From positions 1,860,001 through 1,924,000 of the forward strand of contig NZ_AP019309.1 in assembly GCF_003925875.1 (NCBI RefSeq): DNA of 64,000 nucleotides, written 5' to 3'. This DNA is from Intestinibaculum porci (GTDB lineage Bacteria; Bacillota_I; Bacilli_A; Erysipelotrichales; Coprobacillaceae). Made by a program: the position numbers and the translations under genes. The notes beneath the pieces are model-generated. The model saw only the letters and a list, made by a program, of their open reading frames with translations, was not told the origin of the DNA and did no database searches. Numbering within the stretch: the first letter of the stretch is position 1; each line of letters begins with the position of its first letter. This document shows positions 1 through 8,449 of this stretch, one piece after another.

Positions 1-332
1 TCTAAGGCGGTCATCAGTAAATGGGGACTTAAATGACCAAGGATACAGATCACAGGTGGCAAAAGTGCAAAAAGCAATCCAACCAGATAAGTCTGTAAAA
101 AATAACTGACTCTAGAAACCGGCAATGATGATAATAAGGTCAAACGATCACGTGCATGAAGATCATTTTGCATAAATAATGATGTCACCACTGCATTCAA
201 ACCAACCCACAGTGCCGCTAACATATAAACAGCGGAAAAGTTTTGAAAAAGAAAGAGGAATAAGAGCGTTAAGATATTCATGATCAAAGCGATCATGCCA
301 TAACGTTTGATATAATATTTAGCGATAGCCAT
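1..332 (-). CDS. ABC-2 type transporter permease, N-terminal part (runs off the window)
   Basis: Membrane subunit of an ABC exporter. The first 110 or so residues are visible and are mostly hydrophobic: a helix at about residues 12-30, a second segment at about 34-50, and a third near 80-100 before the frame leaves the window. The start is the ATG at 332-330, preceded by GGAGGTGAAGATA, an excellent ribosome site. It begins inside the end of the ATPase gene (14-bp overlap), so the two are translationally coupled and form one transporter under the GntR regulator. The substrate cannot be read from the sequence; YtrA-regulated exporters often respond to cell-envelope stress (family knowledge). 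Confidence 0.8.
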   Translation of the reverse strand, partial: MAIAKYYIKRYGMIALIMNILTLLFLFLFQNFSAVYMLAALWVGLNAVVTSLFMQNDLHARDRLTLLSSLPVSRVSYFLQTYLVGLLFALLPPVICILGHLSPHLLMTAL

Positions 333-1182
333 TATCTTCACCTCCAACGTAAGTCACAAAGAGATCTTCTAAAGTGACGGGTAAAGTTTCTAATAATAAA
401 GGATGATGCGTCTTAAGGATCTCGAGAATTTGTTCATGATCTCCTTCCACCATCATTTGTTTGACTGAGCCAAGACCTTGCGTACTTAAAATCTTTAAAG
501 GGGATAAATCAACCGGTTGTTCATAAGCGACCTGCACTTTTGTTAATGAAGCTTTCAGACCATCTAAACTGCCGGCTAAAACCATCTGACCCTGTTTCAT
601 AATGCCGATCGCATCGACAAAGCCATCTAACTCTGCCAAATGATGAGAAGACATAATAATCGTTAAAGAGCGTTTGGCTACTTCATCAAAAAGCGTTTCA
701 TAAATCTTCTTACGCATGAATGGATCAATGCCATCCATCGGTTCATCAAGTAATAAAAGATCACACTGCGTCGCTAAAGCTAAGGCAAAATAGGCCTGAC
801 GCACCATCCCTTTTGAGTAGGTCCGCATTTTTTTTCGTTCATCTAAGCCCATCATATCTAATAAGGATGTATAAAGATTTCTAGAAAAATGGGGATAGAG
901 ATCCTGATAAAGCGATCTTAACGACCGCAAGGTATCTTTCTGGGGCAGTTCATCGGGAATAAAACAGATCTTCTTTTTGATCGTCATGTTTTCATAAATA
1001 GGTGACCCTAAGTAAGTGACCTGAGGATCCTGATATAAGCCCGCCAAGTATTTTAAGACTGTTGTTTTCCCACTGCCGTTTTCGCCAAACAGACCATAAA
1101 TACTACCTTTTTTAACGTGCATGGAAAAATCATCTAAAATTTTTTGATCACGATATGTATTTAAGTGCTCAATGTGAATCAT
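319..1182 (-). CDS. ABC transporter ATP-binding protein
   Basis: Energises the adjacent permease by ATP hydrolysis at the inner face of the membrane. Walker A is GENGSGKT at residues 33-40, the signature is YSKGMVRQ at 122-129, and Walker B is LLLLDEP at 142-148. The SKGM signature in place of SGGQ is common in bacitracin/YtrB-type exporters. About 287 residues, full length. I place the start at 1182, giving MIHIEHL, because the AAAGGAGGG ribosome site is then well spaced; an ATG two codons earlier is also possible. It overlaps the end of the GntR gene by 14 bp, so regulator, ATPase and permease form one operon. Confidence 0.88.
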   Translation of the reverse strand: MIHIEHLNTYRDQKILDDFSMHVKKGSIYGLFGENGSGKTTVLKYLAGLYQDPQVTYLGSPIYENMTIKKKICFIPDELPQKDTLRSLRSLYQDLYPHFSRNLYTSLLDMMGLDERKKMRTYSKGMVRQAYFALALATQCDLLLLDEPMDGIDPFMRKKIYETLFDEVAKRSLTIIMSSHHLAELDGFVDAIGIMKQGQMVLAGSLDGLKASLTKVQVAYEQPVDLSPLKILSTQGLGSVKQMMVEGDHEQILEILKTHHPLLLETLPVTLEDLFVTYVGGEDNGYR

Positions 1183-1555
1183 GAGCATCCCTCCTTTTGA
1201 TAAAATCATCCATGATTTCTAACGCCTCATCCTGACCATAACCAAGATAACGCAATTCTTTATACCCTTCATAAATCCGCGTAAGCAAAGTCTCCACCTG
1301 TTTGGGGTCTCGCGTCATTTCTCGTTTCGCCACAAAGGTCCCCTTACCGCTGATCGTATAAGTGAATCCCTGACGTTCTAATTCCTTATACGCCTTTGAA
1401 ACGGTATTAGGATTAACCATAATAGCTTTCGAAAATTCTCTGACCGAGGGCAGTTTGTCATCAGCTTTAAGAACCTGCATGATCATCAGTTTCTTCATAT
1501 AGTCAACAACCTGCTCATAGATGGAGGCTTTGCTTTGCGGGTCAAGCTGAAACAT
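1169..1555 (-). CDS. GntR-family regulator, YtrA subfamily
   Basis: Short (128 residue) GntR repressor of the YtrA type: an N-terminal winged helix (about residues 10-75, with the KLPSVREF and NPNTVSKAYKELE motifs that form the helix-turn-helix) and only a small helical C-terminal region, with no large ligand domain. It starts at 1555 after GAGGAGGCG. As the first gene of the ABC operon, and with a perfect palindrome lying in its own promoter, it very likely represses itself and the transporter until an inducer, unknown here, releases it. Confidence 0.9.
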   Translation of the reverse strand: MFQLDPQSKASIYEQVVDYMKKLMIMQVLKADDKLPSVREFSKAIMVNPNTVSKAYKELERQGFTYTISGKGTFVAKREMTRDPKQVETLLTRIYEGYKELRYLGYGQDEALEIMDDFIKRRDAHDSH

Positions 1556-1575
1556 ATCATCGCCTCCTCGCCTAT

Positions 1576-1604
1576 AGTGTACTACTTGTACTAGTACACT
1601 TCAA
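1576..1604 (-). promoter_or_regulatory. promoter with overlapping GntR/YtrA operator
   Basis: On the minus strand there is a -35 TTGAAG (1604-1599), a 17-bp spacer and a -10 TACACT (1581-1576). The 23-bp stretch 1577-1599 is a perfect inverted repeat with arms GTGTACTA and TAGTACAC separated by 7 bp. The operator fills the promoter spacer, which fits autorepression by the GntR protein just downstream. Confidence 0.75.
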
Positions 1605-1649
1605 GCATTATTGTACAAAAAATAGCAGTGCTTGCTGCTACGTCTGTTT

Positions 1650-2158
1650 TTATAAGGATAAATCACGTTTTTTAAAGATAATCAGACTTACGATCATCAT
1701 GGCTAAACATAAGATCGCGAGGATCCCTACTTTCAATAAAGCGGTGGATGTGAGCTTGATCAGGCCATTTGTATCATAGAGTGTAAAGATCGTTGTATAT
1801 TTGAGGACTTTGATCTTGGTAACTGTATTTTTTTACATCTGCATAATGTACATGAAAGCCGGCATGCCAGCTGATAACAGTAAAGTCATCTTATAATCTA
1901 AGGCTAAGCTAGATATAAATAAGACAAAGGCGGCGACGACAAAATGCATGAGACATAAGCCGCTATTTAAGGCAAGTAAAGACGTATTGCCAGCACTCAT
2001 ACCAACAGCATGCATCACTTTGACATAATCATCAAGCAGTTTCATCGTTTTGGGCTCATACATTTGAATAATGAGCACCACATAAATCGTCATGATAGCG
2101 ATGAAAATAAGTAACAGTTCAATGCTTTCTTGCATTCATAGCGATACAGTGTTCCCAT
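1650..2158 (-). pseudogene. remnant of an ABC-2 permease gene
   Basis: Three pieces of one permease survive. The first (from 2158) encodes MGTLYRYECKKA and then goes out of frame. The second (about 2135-1833) encodes a hydrophobic stretch with at least two membrane segments. The last (about 1815-1650) ends in IIFKKRDLSL, a typical C-terminus of ABC-2 permeases. The middle of the gene is missing and there is at least one frameshift, so no functional protein can be made. Confidence 0.75.
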
Positions 2159-2237
2159 TTAAATCCCCCTCGTAATAACTCATAAAGATCCCTTTCCCAT
2201 GACCATAATCACGAGTTAAATGAGAGATTTCAATCAT
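2136..2237 (-). pseudogene. N-terminal stub of an ABC ATPase gene
   Basis: Begins with a good start (AGGAAGGTGATAAAG then ATG at 2237) and reads MIEISHLTRDYGHGKGIF, the usual first 18 residues of an ABC ATPase before Walker A. It then jumps to unrelated sequence and stops at 2136. Everything from Walker A onwards is deleted. With the permease relic downstream, this is a collapsed second ABC operon. Confidence 0.65.
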
Positions 2238-2306
2238 CTTTATCACCTTCCTGATCTTAAGTATAAATGATGCAAGATGAGTAACAAAAAAAGAGGATCG
2301 CTCCTC

Positions 2307-3452
2307 TTATAAGATATCACTTAAGTCTTCCACCGCTTCTAGCACGCCTAAATAAGTGCCTGCCTCATCGCGGACAGCGATATAGCGGACTAAGACAGGA
2401 TGACCTTTCTTTTCGGTTTTAATAGAAACCATATCTTCGCCGTTTTTAAGCTTTGTCATAACGGTTTTCACCATTGGCAGAGCCACTGGGGGATGACATT
2501 CATACACATGATGGCCTAATGATGATAATGGTCTGGTAAATAATGGGGTTTCTTCTGACACATAACGATTGATATCCTGATCATCAATGAATGTTAATTC
2601 AACTGGCAAAGCATCTAAGATGCCTTTGACCTGTTTTAATGATAAGGTTCCCGTTGGTAAATGAATCAGCCCTTCTTCTACGCTTTCAGATGTTGATGAT
2701 GTGATGGCATCTTTCCATTGGGGAATGTCTTTTAAGTAGGCATAGCCAAATCTTGGGAAATCTAATGATAAAGACTGCCATTCGGAAAGTGAGAACTGCT
2801 CATCCGCTAACGGGAATAAGATCTTTTCTTCTTTGAAAAGCATTTCCTGCATCCGTTTATGATACGCTTTTACCTGATCTAAGGTATAGTTTTTCTGTAA
2901 CGCTTTATTGGTGCGGCGTAATTCGACATCGACATTCCACATCACATCTGCCGGGCCGGCAATATTGTGACGCTTTAATAATGGTAAGATCAGTTCATCT
3001 TTTTTATCAAAATGCACATGTGATAACGATAAATCTCGCAGACACTCTGGGATCGCTTCCTGATTGTTTTCAATCGCCTCGGCTAAATGGTCGAGACGTT
3101 TTTGTATTTCTTTGTTTTCATGGGTTAAGATATTTAAGGGATGACCCACAATAATCGCGCTTAAAGCACTTTTCATTTCCTGTGGCACTTCTCTTTTCAG
3201 CATTGAACGGCGTACTTCCCGTTCCGCATTTAAGATACGTTCCTTGCGGTCAGCACCATGGAATAAAGCAGAGTGCACATCACAAAGTTTCTGCACTTCT
3301 TTAACGCTCATGCCTTCATTAATCATCGCCTGTTCTGCTTCGGCAATATCAATTGCGGCAACATCACTAAAATGTTCTCTAAAATCTTTTTGTACATCTT
3401 CAAGGGCTTCGCCCTGGTTTAATCTTTCAATATAGGTTTTAAGTGAATCCAT
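2307..3452 (-). CDS. DUF438 / hemerythrin HHE / PAS-like protein
   Basis: A 381-residue cytoplasmic protein with three parts. The N-terminal DUF438 region covers about residues 1-75. A hemerythrin-like four-helix region covers about 90-230, with several His/Glu residues such as HPLNILTHEN, LSHVHFDKKDE and KEEKILFPLADEQ that could hold a di-iron site. A C-terminal PAS-like domain covers about 265-380. Family knowledge suggests sensing of O2 or NO, or heme/iron-related redox signalling; no substrate is proven. The start is the ATG at 3452, spaced from GAGGAGG. It is monocistronic, with an intergenic gap on both sides. Confidence 0.85.
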   Translation of the reverse strand: MDSLKTYIERLNQGEALEDVQKDFREHFSDVAAIDIAEAEQAMINEGMSVKEVQKLCDVHSALFHGADRKERILNAEREVRRSMLKREVPQEMKSALSAIIVGHPLNILTHENKEIQKRLDHLAEAIENNQEAIPECLRDLSLSHVHFDKKDELILPLLKRHNIAGPADVMWNVDVELRRTNKALQKNYTLDQVKAYHKRMQEMLFKEEKILFPLADEQFSLSEWQSLSLDFPRFGYAYLKDIPQWKDAITSSTSESVEEGLIHLPTGTLSLKQVKGILDALPVELTFIDDQDINRYVSEETPLFTRPLSSLGHHVYECHPPVALPMVKTVMTKLKNGEDMVSIKTEKKGHPVLVRYIAVRDEAGTYLGVLEAVEDLSDIL

Positions 3453-3519
3453 AATCAAAAACCTCCTCGTGTTCCTAAGATACAGGAAAACAAGAAGGTT
3501 CTATGTTGTCGTAGCAACA

Positions 3520-4344
3520 TTATTTCAATTTATACGCATAAACTTCATGTATTTGATGATCATAACCCTTTTCTAAGCCTAAAACTTTGCCATCAACGAC
3601 TTTCGCTCCGCGATTATAGAGCACATAAAGGTTTTGGTGCGCTATGCTTAAGCCTTCTACTTCCCCCTGATCATATACATCATCAAGAAGGCGGATTGTT
3701 TTCACTTGCCCTGCTTTTGATACTCTATAAATATGATCAGGCTGATCCTTATTGGCATCACCATCATCACAGGCGAAATAAAAATCATTCTTATAAACAG
3801 TTAATCCCTGAATCCATTTAAGTGGCGGAATCTTGCGTTTACCTAGGTATTGCCCATTTAGATCATAGTGATAGAGATAAAAACTGCTGTTTGTATCCCC
3901 CCACTGCGTAAGCCAGAGACTGTGATCACGATCATCATAAGCGAGAGCACTGCATTCCTGTTGACCGCTTTGCTTAGCTAAAGGAAAAGCTTTAACCTGT
4001 TTTAAGGTATGACGATCATAAATGCCGACCTGTTTATTTATTGAATCATTGCCATCAAACGCTTCGGCGGGCGCAAAAAGATAGCGATCATTTCCTGATA
4101 AAGCCCCTAAATGGTTCACTTCTCCCTGATACTTTGTGAAGACATCTTTATTTTGTTTGATCAGCTCACCATTGTGATACAAAGAAATCTGAGCACTGCC
4201 ATTAATATACATCTGATCATCGATAACAAACACACCCTGACCGCCGTTTACTTCCTGACTATTTGTAAAATCATGACAGGATGTCAAAGACAGCATCAGG
4301 ATCAAACATAAGCTATAGCGCCAAAAAGCTTTATGCTTACTCAT
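3520..4344 (-). CDS. putative beta-propeller lipoprotein
   Basis: About 274 residues with a lipoprotein signal peptide: positively charged MSKHK, a hydrophobic core, then LTSC as lipobox with the lipidated Cys at about residue 24. The mature part has repeated short blocks with Trp/Tyr and Gly-Asp turns (for example LAYDDRDHSLWLTQWG and LTVYKNDFYFACDDG) that suggest a six- or seven-bladed propeller on the outer face of the membrane. The start is the ATG at 4344, which overlaps the stop of the DUF1349 gene by 8 bp. A longer upstream frame exists but has no ribosome site. Function is unknown. Confidence 0.7.
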   Translation of the reverse strand: MSKHKAFWRYSLCLILMLSLTSCHDFTNSQEVNGGQGVFVIDDQMYINGSAQISLYHNGELIKQNKDVFTKYQGEVNHLGALSGNDRYLFAPAEAFDGNDSINKQVGIYDRHTLKQVKAFPLAKQSGQQECSALAYDDRDHSLWLTQWGDTNSSFYLYHYDLNGQYLGKRKIPPLKWIQGLTVYKNDFYFACDDGDANKDQPDHIYRVSKAGQVKTIRLLDDVYDQGEVEGLSIAHQNLYVLYNRGAKVVDGKVLGLEKGYDHQIHEVYAYKLK

Positions 4345-4942
4345 CCGGCTGCTGACCATCATGAGCCTGCCACTGACATGGTAAGAGTTCCATATTGGTG
4401 AATGTAGCCTTAAAAGACGAGTCTTCCGGTGAACAGGCGTAAATGCCAAAAGTAATATCGCCTTTAGCCTTTTCCATATGACAAATCCGCATTTGTTTAA
4501 AGATCTGACCATCAGTCGAACACTCTATGCAGAAGTCATCTTCACGTCGACTTAAACGATACCACATGGCGCTTGTTGAAGCGTCAATTTCCGTCGTAGC
4601 CCAATCAGAATAGCCCTGATTGGTAACGACAGAACCCAAATGAGAAAAACGTTCATTTTCATATTCAATCGATGCTTTCAGCCAGTTTTGTCCATCTAAA
4701 TACATGACAATCCCACACTGATCAAAGCGCACTTTACTCTCAAAAGTCGTTTTCACAACAAAAGAAAAGAACTTATCACACGTTTTTATTTGTAAAACCG
4801 GGGCATTATCATTACAGAAATGATAATAAGTTTTCTGCCACAAATCCGTATGGGGCGCAGTGATGATGTCAATCTGATCATCACTGATTGCATAATCCTG
4901 CGGCTTTCTTGTCCAAAGCCATGCTTCTTTCTTTATTTTCAT
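4337..4942 (-). CDS. DUF1349 (concanavalin-like fold) protein
   Basis: 201 residues matching the DUF1349 family, which adopts a concanavalin/laminin-G-like beta sandwich. Typical features are FSFVVKTTFESKVRFDQCGIVMY, then LKASIEYEN, and a later WYRLSRREDDFCIECSTDG block (quoted in pieces). There is no signal peptide, so it is cytoplasmic. The ribosome site is AGGAGGAAGCAAAG. It is translationally coupled to the lipoprotein gene downstream. The biochemical role of the family is not settled; sugar or glycan binding is often guessed. Confidence 0.8.
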   Translation of the reverse strand: MKIKKEAWLWTRKPQDYAISDDQIDIITAPHTDLWQKTYYHFCNDNAPVLQIKTCDKFFSFVVKTTFESKVRFDQCGIVMYLDGQNWLKASIEYENERFSHLGSVVTNQGYSDWATTEIDASTSAMWYRLSRREDDFCIECSTDGQIFKQMRICHMEKAKGDITFGIYACSPEDSSFKATFTNMELLPCQWQAHDGQQPDE

Positions 4943-4989
4943 CTTTGCTTCCTCCTCCGATCATTATAACATAAAGAGTACACTTTCTA

Positions 4990-5050
4990 TTGTAATCATT
5001 TTTATTTCGTTTAAATATGTAAAGTTTTACAATACTACCAAAATACATAG
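4990..5050. repeat. second copy of the lactate oxidase promoter region
   Basis: About 60 bp here closely match 13174-13240, the promoter of the lactate oxidase gene. The shared core includes the 14-bp inverted repeat TGTAAAGTTTTACA (5018-5031 here, 13203-13216 there) and the TACAAT -10-like box. In this copy the -35 hexamer is not conserved and no intact gene follows on the plus strand, so it looks like a degenerate duplicate. Confidence 0.6.
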
Positions 5051-5060
5051 GAAGATATAT

Positions 5061-5378
5061 TTATGGCATAGCCGCATAGCCAAGGCCTCGGCTATGACAA
5101 TCGGGTGAGACAAATAATAACGCCAATTCGCCATGATCGCCATCTACGGAAATGACCACACCGCCCACTTTTACACCTTAGTAAACAATGCGATAAGCTT
5201 CTCCATGAGCAATTGATGTTTCAATCGTTTCTCTTGAGATGATTTCCCCTTCTTCTTCAAAATGATCATCACGTCGGCCAAATTCCTCTAAAGCGCCATA
5301 GTTAAAAGTAGCCTGATTGTCTTTGATAAAAGCTTCTTTGTCTTCTCATGTTAAAGGGGTGAGTTCTACTTTTTCCAT
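5061..5378 (-). pseudogene. GNAT acetyltransferase pseudogene
   Basis: Reads as a GNAT-type N-acetyltransferase: an N-terminal start (MEKVELTPLT), a stretch with NYGALEEFGRRDDHFEEEG, and the core strands with GVVISVDGDHGELALLFVSP followed by the acetyl-CoA loop region HSRGLGYA. There are two in-frame stops (after LTPLT and after YRIVY), and the last third of the domain is gone. It overlaps the 3' end of the upstream flavin-binding protein gene by 13 bp, so the two were once coupled. Confidence 0.75.
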
Positions 5379-5875
5379 TGCTGATAACTACCATAACCTT
5401 CCTTTTTAAATAATGAATTCAGACATGTGATTTCTTCGGGGATGATTTTAAGTAACCACATCGGTTCTTTTAACTGATGCAGAGCATCTAAAGGAATCTT
5501 TCTCGCTAAAGCGACCCCATTATACTCTTTCGAAAACAATTCTACCATCTCAATAACACCGCTGATTTGCATCGACTGTAACTTTCCAAAGACAGGATTG
5601 TCTTCAAAGATTACGGCGGCGACATGTTTATTTTCATGAATGCCATGAAACTTTAAGCCCCCTTCAGTAAAGATATAAAGAGCGCCATCATGATAACTAT
5701 ATTCTAATGGCGTAACGCGGAGATCTTCTTTCATACCTGTCGCTAAAGCTAAGACTTTATGATGGGTTAAGAATTCTTCCATCCACTTTTCAAGTTTCTC
5801 CTTTTCCATGACCTTTTCATCTTTTTGTTTACGCTGCCAGAACGTTTCTGCTTGTTGATATTGTTCTTCATTCAT
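5366..5875 (-). CDS. pyridoxamine 5'-phosphate oxidase-like flavin-binding protein
   Basis: About 169 residues. After a short charged N-terminal helix, residues 30-150 have the split-barrel FMN-binding fold of the PNPOx-like superfamily: LALATGMKEDLRVTPLEYSYHDGALYIFTEGG, then a K-F-x-G-I-x-x-N-x-x-V-A-A-V block. Such proteins reduce or bind small redox substrates; a vitamin B6 role should not be assumed. The start chosen is the ATG at 5875 with GTGAGG upstream. Confidence 0.75.
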   Translation of the reverse strand: MNEEQYQQAETFWQRKQKDEKVMEKEKLEKWMEEFLTHHKVLALATGMKEDLRVTPLEYSYHDGALYIFTEGGLKFHGIHENKHVAAVIFEDNPVFGKLQSMQISGVIEMVELFSKEYNGVALARKIPLDALHQLKEPMWLLKIIPEEITCLNSLFKKEGYGSYQQWKK

Positions 5876-6030
5876 TTTAAAAAACCTCACTTTTCTTTAT
5901 TGTATGCCTTTTGGAAAGAAAAGTCAGGTTATAATTTGCGGTGCATTGATAACACACATCCACGCTATTCATATAAACACCTCTTGATGGTTATGAATAA
6001 CGACCTACTAGTCAGTGATAACATGAAAAG

Positions 6031-6585
6031 TTACTTTTCGTTGCCTTTTAAAGAATCGATCGCTTCTTTAAGCCAAGTGACATACTCACTTTCACGACGG
6101 ATCGCATGATCTAAGATCAGATAATGCCCATATTGCTTTTCAATATCCTGAGGAGTAGAAAACAACAATGTTCTTCTCCCCTCTAAATGTGACAACTTTT
6201 CTTGTCGCATATCGAGCTGTTCTTTTAATAAACTTGGTAAGCGCTCATCATGACGATCCTTAATAAAATAAAGTTTTAAAACAAATTCATCTTTATTGAC
6301 AGCTAACGCTGTGTCGTAGGAATACTTCCATTCGTCGAGATGTTTTTTCCCTAATGCCGTAATCGCATAATAAGTCTTTTCTACTTTATTACCAAAGAAG
6401 CCTGTGTCCGAAGTAATCTCTCCTTCTTTTTCTAAACGTTTGAGTTCTAAATAAATCTGACTGTGCTTAACGGACCAGAATTCCCCGATTTCGGTATCAA
6501 ATTCTTTCTTTAAGTCATAACCTGTTTTCGGTTTTTCGGTGATTAAACCAAGTAAAATATATTTAAGCAAATTCTTTTGTGCCAT
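6031..6585 (-). CDS. padR: PadR-family transcriptional repressor
   Basis: 184 residues from MAQKNLLKY. The winged helix (about residues 5-85) has the family signature LLKYILLGLITEKPKTGYDLKKEFD and the IYLELKRLEKEGEI recognition region. The C-terminal half is the helical dimerisation domain of PadR (WLKEAIDSL at the end). It is divergent from the phenolic acid decarboxylase gene, with the PadR operator between them, the classical arrangement in Bacillus and Lactobacillus: phenolic acids release PadR and induce the decarboxylase. The start is the ATG at 6585 after AAAGGAAGAG. Confidence 0.9.
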   Translation of the reverse strand: MAQKNLLKYILLGLITEKPKTGYDLKKEFDTEIGEFWSVKHSQIYLELKRLEKEGEITSDTGFFGNKVEKTYYAITALGKKHLDEWKYSYDTALAVNKDEFVLKLYFIKDRHDERLPSLLKEQLDMRQEKLSHLEGRRTLLFSTPQDIEKQYGHYLILDHAIRRESEYVTWLKEAIDSLKGNEK

Positions 6586-6649
6586 TTTTCTCTTCCTTTG
6601 TATTGACATTTTTATAATCATAGTATAGCATAACCTATGTCAAATGACT

Positions 6650-6665
6650 ATGTAATTAATTACAT
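6650..6665. promoter_or_regulatory. PadR operator
   Basis: ATGTAATTAATTACAT is a perfect palindrome of the ATGT-N8-ACAT form known for PadR operators at padC/pdc promoters. It lies 32 bp upstream of the decarboxylase start, in the divergent intergenic region, where it could block both promoters. A further ATGT occurs at 6637-6640. Confidence 0.8.
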
Positions 6666-6697
6666 GTTTTTATTAACTGATTAAGGAGAATTACATT

Positions 6698-7246
6698 ATG
6701 GCTAAAAAAGTATTTAAAGAATTATCTGATTTTATTGGCACTCATTTCATTTACACTTATGACAATGGCTGGGAATATGAATGGTACTGCAAAAACGATC
6801 ATACCTGCTGTTATCGTATTCATGGCGGGATGGTTAAAGGCCGCTGGGTCACTGATCAGGAAATTAATTTATTTAAGATTGCTGATGGTATTTATAAAGT
6901 CACCTGGACGGAACCAACTGGTACTGACGTGGCTTTAGACTTCATGCCTAACGAAGGAAAGATCAACGGCGTCATCTTCTTCCCAAAATGGGTCCATGAA
7001 CATCCTGAAATTACAGTTTGTTACCAAAACAAACATCTCGATCGCATGTATGAAGCCCGTGAAAAATATGACACATATCCAAAATATGTTGTCCCAGAAT
7101 TTGCGACGATTACCTACATTGGCGATGCCGGCATCGATAATGATGATGTCATCAATGAAACACCTTATGAAGGTATGACCAATGATATTCGTCAGGGTCG
7201 TTTCTATGATGAAAACTATCATCACGTTTCTAAAAGAGCAGACTAA
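6698..7246 (+). CDS. padC: phenolic acid decarboxylase
   Basis: 182 residues, the normal family length. It catalyses non-oxidative decarboxylation of ferulic, p-coumaric and caffeic acids to vinyl phenols, a detoxification of plant-derived acids. The conserved N-terminal block with [19 protein letters not shown] and [16 protein letters not shown] is nearly identical to that of known PADs and contains the Tyr pair and Arg of the active site. The downstream [10 protein letters not shown] block is also typical. The ribosome site AAGGAGAA is 9 bp from the ATG. Divergent padR and the PadR operator indicate substrate induction. Confidence 0.95.
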   Translation: MAKKVFKELSDFIGTHFIYTYDNGWEYEWYCKNDHTCCYRIHGGMVKGRWVTDQEINLFKIADGIYKVTWTEPTGTDVALDFMPNEGKINGVIFFPKWVHEHPEITVCYQNKHLDRMYEAREKYDTYPKYVVPEFATITYIGDAGIDNDDVINETPYEGMTNDIRQGRFYDENYHHVSKRAD

Positions 7247-7639
7247 TAGACGAAAGGAACTGACGAAAGTGTCAGTTCCTCTTTCATTTTCCCAATATGC
7301 ACTTGATAAAACCCTCGGCGACTGATCTCTTCATACACCTGAAAAAGTGCATAGGAACCAAACGCTGGATTGCGCGTTTCATCAGGATGATCTTTAAGAT
7401 AATTAAGATCACTTTCTAGCATCATTATAAAACTTTCGGGGATTTCTTTATAAATATAGGTGTCTCCCGCCACTTGTAATCACTCTATTAAATGTTTATC
7501 GCCATGAATGGGGTAAATAAAACATTTCCCCTTTAGCATAATTGGCTCTGCTTATATCATCTCATGGCTGCACGTCATCAAGATAGACAAAACCCTTTAA
7601 TACATACTGCCATTTTTCTTGTAATACCTGATCATTCAT
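7243..7639 (-). pseudogene. broken small gene of unknown function
   Basis: A good start (GGGAGGCAAGAAG then ATG at 7639) opens a frame MNDQVLQEKWQYVLKGFVYLDD that hits a TGA after about 26 codons, shifts frame near IHGDKHLIE, meets a second TGA, and then stays open for 76 codons to 7243 (TYIYKEIPESFIMMLESDL and so on). The final part looks coding and ends 4 bp inside the 3' end of the decarboxylase gene, tail to tail. I do not recognise the family. Confidence 0.55.
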
Positions 7640-7705
7640 CTTCTTGCCTCCCTCTAGTTATTATTGTATGAGTCTGTTTTCTCCCCTGCAAGAAGATCCT
7701 GATCA

Positions 7706-8347
7706 TTAAGAACGTTTTTTGAAATCCCGATCAATTTTCAGACGCCAGTTTTCTTTAATCGCACCATCCGTTCGTAAATCTGTTACGGCTTCACTTAACG
7801 CTTCAAAGTTAACCTGTGTCCCCTGTTGGTCCGCATGATAATTAACTGCGTGTTCTTTTCTGATGCCAAAGTTAGCAGCCGTTGATACCGCATCAATATT
7901 CGCACCTAGAAACAGGAATTCCCAGCCCTGTTTTTCCTGTTTCTTAATCATCTTTTTCACCTGATTACTAGTGTACTGATGACTGGCATTTTCCATCCCA
8001 TCCGTAGTAATGACAAACATCGTATGCTCAGGAGTATCTTCTTTACGAATATACTTATGAATCATCTGAACATGATGAATCGCGCCGCCAATAGCATCAA
8101 TTAAGGCGGTACAACCGCCAACAAAGTAATCGTCTTCTGTTAATGGCTTCACCTCATCTAATGGTACCCGATCAATAATCACATCACTATCATCTGAAAA
8201 CAAAACTGCAGATACCAACGCTTCACCTGGCGCTTTCTTCTGCTTTCTGATCATCGCATTAAAACCACCGATGGTGTCTTCTTCTAAGCCTGACATCGAT
8301 CCGCTTTTATCTAAGATAAATACTAACTCAGTCAAATCTTTTTTCAT
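7706..8347 (-). CDS. von Willebrand factor A (vWA) domain protein
   Basis: 213 residues, a stand-alone vWA domain. The MIDAS motif DxSxS is visible as DKSGS at residues 13-17; the second conserved Thr lies in GGCTALIDAIG and the third Asp in TTDGMEN. It is cytoplasmic, with no signal or membrane helix. Similar proteins are common in Firmicutes and are used as metal-dependent adhesion or chaperone modules. The start ATG at 8347 follows GGGAGGTG. The partner is unknown. Confidence 0.85.
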   Translation of the reverse strand: MKKDLTELVFILDKSGSMSGLEEDTIGGFNAMIRKQKKAPGEALVSAVLFSDDSDVIIDRVPLDEVKPLTEDDYFVGGCTALIDAIGGAIHHVQMIHKYIRKEDTPEHTMFVITTDGMENASHQYTSNQVKKMIKKQEKQGWEFLFLGANIDAVSTAANFGIRKEHAVNYHADQQGTQVNFEALSEAVTDLRTDGAIKENWRLKIDRDFKKRS

Positions 8348-8449
8348 CACTATGCACCTCCCAAAAAATATGACTGCAGGTTTTCACCTTGCAGTTATAG
8401 TCTATCGTAAATACATATTGTGATGGTCGCCTGTCAGGCGACATTTTTA

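Noticed and set aside
6935-7225. minus-strand gene inside the decarboxylase gene
   Set aside because: It is a shadow frame of a clearly real gene and has no ribosome site.
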